Assembly: GCF_018866245.1 (NCBI RefSeq)
Contig: NZ_CP076458.1
Location: 1,364,001-1,428,000 of the forward strand
Length of the DNA stretch: 64,000 nt
Source of the DNA: Novisyntrophococcus fermenticellae
GTDB taxonomy: Bacteria > Bacillota > Clostridia > Lachnospirales > Lachnospiraceae
Direction: 5' to 3'
Shown here: in pieces, positions 61,200-64,000 of the stretch
Position numbering within the stretch: the stretch's first letter is position 1
Layout: the number at the start of each line of letters is the position of its first letter
Position numbers and translations under genes: made by a program
Notes under the pieces: model-generated
The model's database searches: none
What the model was told of the DNA's origin: nothing
What the model saw: the letters and a program-made list of their open reading frames with translations, nothing else

Positions 61200-64000
61200 A
61201 TGAGTGATAGAATGACCCCGATTTCATTTTCGAACCTGATGACATGGATATTGGAAGAGCATAAACAGGGAACTGTATTTGGCATGCGCAGACCGTATGT
61301 TGCGAATCAGGAGCGTAATTATGAAATTTTCAGAAAGAAATTGGAAACCCCGATGGGACCTGCGGCAGGCCCGAATACGCAGCTTGCTCAGAATATCATA
61401 GCTTCCTATTATGGAGGTGCACGTTTCTTTGAATTGAAGACTGTCCAGAAGTTGGACGGTGAGGACCTTCCGGTTGCCAAACCTTGTATTAAGGCAGATG
61501 ATGAATGTTATAATGTAGAGTGGTCCACAGAGTTATATGTACCGCAGGCATTTGATGAGTATGTAAAGGCATGGTTTGCTCTGAAAGCAATTTCCAAGGA
61601 GTTTGGTCTGGGGGCTGCTGACGGATTCCAGTTTAACATGTCTGTCGGATATGATTTGGAAGGCATTAAGCTGCCGAAAATCGACAAGTTCATCGAAGGT
61701 TTGAAAGATGCTTCTGATACGGACGTTTACAAAGAATGTAAGACCTGGCTGAAAGAGAACCTTGATAAGTTTGAAAACCTGACATTAAAGGATGTGGAAG
61801 CAATCGGACCGCAGATTACAAACTCTGCAACCCTTTCGACACTGCACGGATGTCCTCCGCAGGAGATAGAGCGAATTGCCAGGTATCTGTTGGAAGAAAA
61901 GCATGTTCACACATTTGTCAAGTGTAACCCGACGCTGTTGGGCTACGAATATGCCAGAAAAACCATGGACGAGATGGGATACGATTATGTGGCATTCGGA
62001 GAATTCCATTTTAAGGATGATCTGCAGTATGCGGATGCAATTCCTATGCTGCATCACCTGCAGGATCTTGCTGAGAAGAAGCATCTGGAGTTTGGGGTGA
62101 AAATCACCAATACATTTCCGGTTGATATCAAAGCAGGTGAACTGCCTGGTGAAGAGATGTATATGTCCGGTAAATCGCTCTATGCATTATCCTTGTCAGT
62201 AGCAAGAAATCTGGCCAGAGACTTTGACGGCAAGATTCGGATTTCTTATTCCGGCGGTGCGGACGCTATGAATATTAAAGGCATTATAGATGCCGGTATC
62301 TGGCCGGTGACCATGGCTACAACCCTGTTAAAGCCGGGCGGATATGAAAGATTCGAGCAAATTGCGAAGATTCTTGAGGATGAAGAGGTTAAACCGTTTT
62401 CCGGTGTTGATGCTTCCAAAGCGGAAGCGCTTGTGGAGAATGCAAAGACGAATAAATATCATGTAAAGGCAATTAAACCGCTTCCCTCCAGAAAATTAAA
62501 AAAACAGGTGCCGCTTGTAGACTGCTTTACAGCACCCTGCGAAGAACAGTGTCCGATTCATCAGGATATTACTTCCTATATGAAACTGGTATCTCAGGGT
62601 AAGATGGCAGAAGCCCTGGAGGTTATTCTCGACAAGAATCCTTTGCCATTTATTACAGGGACAATCTGTGCGCACACCTGTATGAATAAGTGTACACGTA
62701 ATTTTTATGAAACACCTGTGAATATTCGCAGATGTAAGTTAGAGGCTGCAAAAGGCGGATACGATGAAGTGATTGCAAAGCTGGATAAACCGGAAATCAC
62801 AACTGATAAAACAGCAGTGATTGTCGGTGGAGGCCCGGCAGGACTTGCAGCAGGGTACTTCCTGGCAAGAGGCGGTATGCAGGCGACCATTATTGAAAAG
62901 AAATCAAAGATGGGCGGTGTTCCGCGTAATTCAATCTCCGGATTCCGCATGACAGATGAAGATATTGATAAAGACGTAGCGTTAGTTAAAGCTATGGGTG
63001 TAAACTTCATTAACGACACAGCTGTAGAAAGTCTGGATGAATTAAGAAAAGAGTATGACTATGTGATTCTGGCTGTAGGAGCTGCCGACAGAGGAAATCT
63101 GGTTCTGGATGGAAAAGAGACCTATAATGGAATTGAGTTCCTGGAAGATTTCAATGAAACAAATGGTCATGTAAACCTCGGTAAGACTGTTGCAGTTATC
63201 GGTGGTGGTAATACTGCCATGGATGTTGCCAGAGCTTCGAAGAGAAACGAGGGCGTAGAAAAGGTTTCTCTTGTTTATCGCAGAACCAAACGCTATATGC
63301 CGGCTGATGAAGAGGAACTGTTGATGGTTATCGAAGACGGTATTGATTTTGCAGAACTGCTCGCTCCTGTTAAAATGGAGGATGGCCAGTTGATCTGTAA
63401 AAAGATGAGGCTTGGAGACTATGATGCAAGCGGACGCCGCAGTGTTATCGAAACGGAGGAAACTGTCCTTGTCCCTGCGGATACAGTTATTGCGGCCGTA
63501 GGTGAGAAGGTTCCGACAAGATTCTATGAAGCAAATGGAATTCAGGTAAATGAAAGAGGACGGGCTCTGGTGAACCAGGAGACTATGGAAACATCTCTGG
63601 ATGGTGTATATGTGGCTGGAGATTGTGTTTACGGACCGGCTACAATCGTGGAAGGTATCCGTGACGGTAAGATGGCGGCAGAAGCGATTCTGGGTAAAAA
63701 ATATGACAACAGCTTTGCTACCATGACGCCTGCTGAGGAAGTTTACGGAAGAAAAGGCAATCTGAAGGAAGAGGATGCGAAGGTTGCAGACAGTAATCGC
63801 TGCCTCTCCTGCAACAGCTACTGTGAGAACTGTGTGGAAGTATGTCCAAACCGGGCAAATATATCCATTGTGGTGCCTGGTATGGTGAAACATCAGATTA
63901 TTCACGTGGATTATATGTGCAACGAGTGTGGAAACTGCAAGAGTTTCTGCCCCTATGACAGTGCTCCGTATCAGGATAAGTTTACCCTGTTTGCAAACCA
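61200..64000 (+). CDS. ygfK: YgfK-type flavo-iron-sulfur oxidoreductase (3' end missing)
   Basis: 933 codons visible, frame open to the window end; E. coli YgfK is about 1032 aa, so roughly 100 residues are missing. AGGAGGA precedes ATG 61200. The N-terminal region resembles dihydropyrimidine-dehydrogenase-like FMN folds (MGPAAGPNTQLAQN; STLHGCPPQEI). A cysteine-rich iron-sulfur segment (CEEQCPIHQ, CAHTCMNKC) follows, then a GltD-like FAD/NAD(P) part (GGGPAGLAAGY, GGGNTAMDVARAS, AGDCVYGPA). A 4Fe-4S pair closes the visible part (CENCVEVCP, CNECGNCKSFCP). Previously called putative selenate reductase; genomic and genetic studies link it to anaerobic urate use. It transfers electrons for ring reduction, by inference. 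Confidence 0.93.
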   Translation, partial: MSDRMTPISFSNLMTWILEEHKQGTVFGMRRPYVANQERNYEIFRKKLETPMGPAAGPNTQLAQNIIASYYGGARFFELKTVQKLDGEDLPVAKPCIKADDECYNVEWSTELYVPQAFDEYVKAWFALKAISKEFGLGAADGFQFNMSVGYDLEGIKLPKIDKFIEGLKDASDTDVYKECKTWLKENLDKFENLTLKDVEAIGPQITNSATLSTLHGCPPQEIERIARYLLEEKHVHTFVKCNPTLLGYEYARKTMDEMGYDYVAFGEFHFKDDLQYADAIPMLHHLQDLAEKKHLEFGVKITNTFPVDIKAGELPGEEMYMSGKSLYALSLSVARNLARDFDGKIRISYSGGADAMNIKGIIDAGIWPVTMATTLLKPGGYERFEQIAKILEDEEVKPFSGVDASKAEALVENAKTNKYHVKAIKPLPSRKLKKQVPLVDCFTAPCEEQCPIHQDITSYMKLVSQGKMAEALEVILDKNPLPFITGTICAHTCMNKCTRNFYETPVNIRRCKLEAAKGGYDEVIAKLDKPEITTDKTAVIVGGGPAGLAAGYFLARGGMQATIIEKKSKMGGVPRNSISGFRMTDEDIDKDVALVKAMGVNFINDTAVESLDELRKEYDYVILAVGAADRGNLVLDGKETYNGIEFLEDFNETNGHVNLGKTVAVIGGGNTAMDVARASKRNEGVEKVSLVYRRTKRYMPADEEELLMVIEDGIDFAELLAPVKMEDGQLICKKMRLGDYDASGRRSVIETEETVLVPADTVIAAVGEKVPTRFYEANGIQVNERGRALVNQETMETSLDGVYVAGDCVYGPATIVEGIRDGKMAAEAILGKKYDNSFATMTPAEEVYGRKGNLKEEDAKVADSNRCLSCNSYCENCVEVCPNRANISIVVPGMVKHQIIHVDYMCNECGNCKSFCPYDSAPYQDKFTLFAN

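Noticed and set aside
1-64000. CRISPR array, prophage, insertion sequence or rRNA
   Set aside because: No spaced repeat array, transposase, integrase, phage structural gene or rRNA was seen on either strand.

Overview
The window reads as chromosomal DNA of an anaerobic gut-type Firmicute, most likely a Lachnospiraceae-like Clostridium. Signs are strong Shine-Dalgarno sites, sigma-A type promoters (TTGaca-17-TATaaT), a CIRCE heat-shock operator, PyrK/PyrDB-type dihydroorotate dehydrogenase, topoisomerase IV (parE-parC), VanZ/DegV/DUF-type small genes, and a moderate GC content. I cannot name the genus from sequence alone. I see no phage, transposon, integron or CRISPR array; nearly everything is housekeeping or catabolic.

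Layout. 1-1443: 3' part of a phosphopentomutase fused in frame to deoxyribose-phosphate aldolase. 1573-3400: a Na+/amino-acid symporter and a glyoxalase-like protein. 3554-7078: a three-subunit molybdenum hydroxylase (xanthine dehydrogenase) operon whose large subunit carries a one-base frameshift. 7182-12004: DEAD-box helicase, glutaminyl-tRNA synthetase and a MocR regulator. 12092-20834: an amphipathic-repeat protein, two HAD phosphatases, aldehyde dehydrogenase, CIRCE-linked htpG with acidic inserts, CorA and DegV. 20932-21538: a small membrane protein and a cold-shock gene with a structured leader. 21947-27821: pyrimidine operon pyrC-F-K-D-(M20 peptidase)-E. 27865-31758: small membrane proteins, an M29-type aminopeptidase and a NYN-LOTUS protein. 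31928-35392: purE-M-N-D. 35555-45749: MBL hydrolase, NudC, TruA, HAD, topoisomerase IV, amidase and topoisomerase III. 46016-48608: a glutamate-cysteine ligase plus an ATP-grasp-like partner. 48690-49890: tRNA-Thr(CGT) and asnA.

49969-64000 (running off the end) is the most interesting part. It holds two YheO-type regulators, RidA, guanine deaminase, a purine permease, carbamate kinase, YgeW, YgeY, YgeX, SsnA and YgfK. This matches the anaerobic purine/urate catabolic cluster known from E. coli (ygeWXY-yqeA, ygfK-ssnA) and gut anaerobes. By inference, imported or deaminated purines are oxidised or reduced and ring-opened (xanthine dehydrogenase, SsnA, YgfK). The open-chain product is trimmed (YgeY), its carbamoyl group is moved to phosphate (YgeW) and used to make ATP (carbamate kinase), and the remaining diaminopropionate is split to pyruvate and ammonia (YgeX), with RidA clearing reactive enamines. 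The genes form a divergent pair of operons around a 430-bp control region (59405-59835) with opposed promoters and a shared TTTAGGT motif, and a third operon (49969-52388) convergent on the permease.

The other candidates for novelty are the glutamate-cysteine ligase/ATP-grasp pair (a possible unconventional gamma-glutamyl thiol pathway), the DeoB-DeoC fusion, the frameshifted xanthine dehydrogenase, the M20 peptidase inside the pyr operon, and palindromes built from the stop codons of convergent genes.
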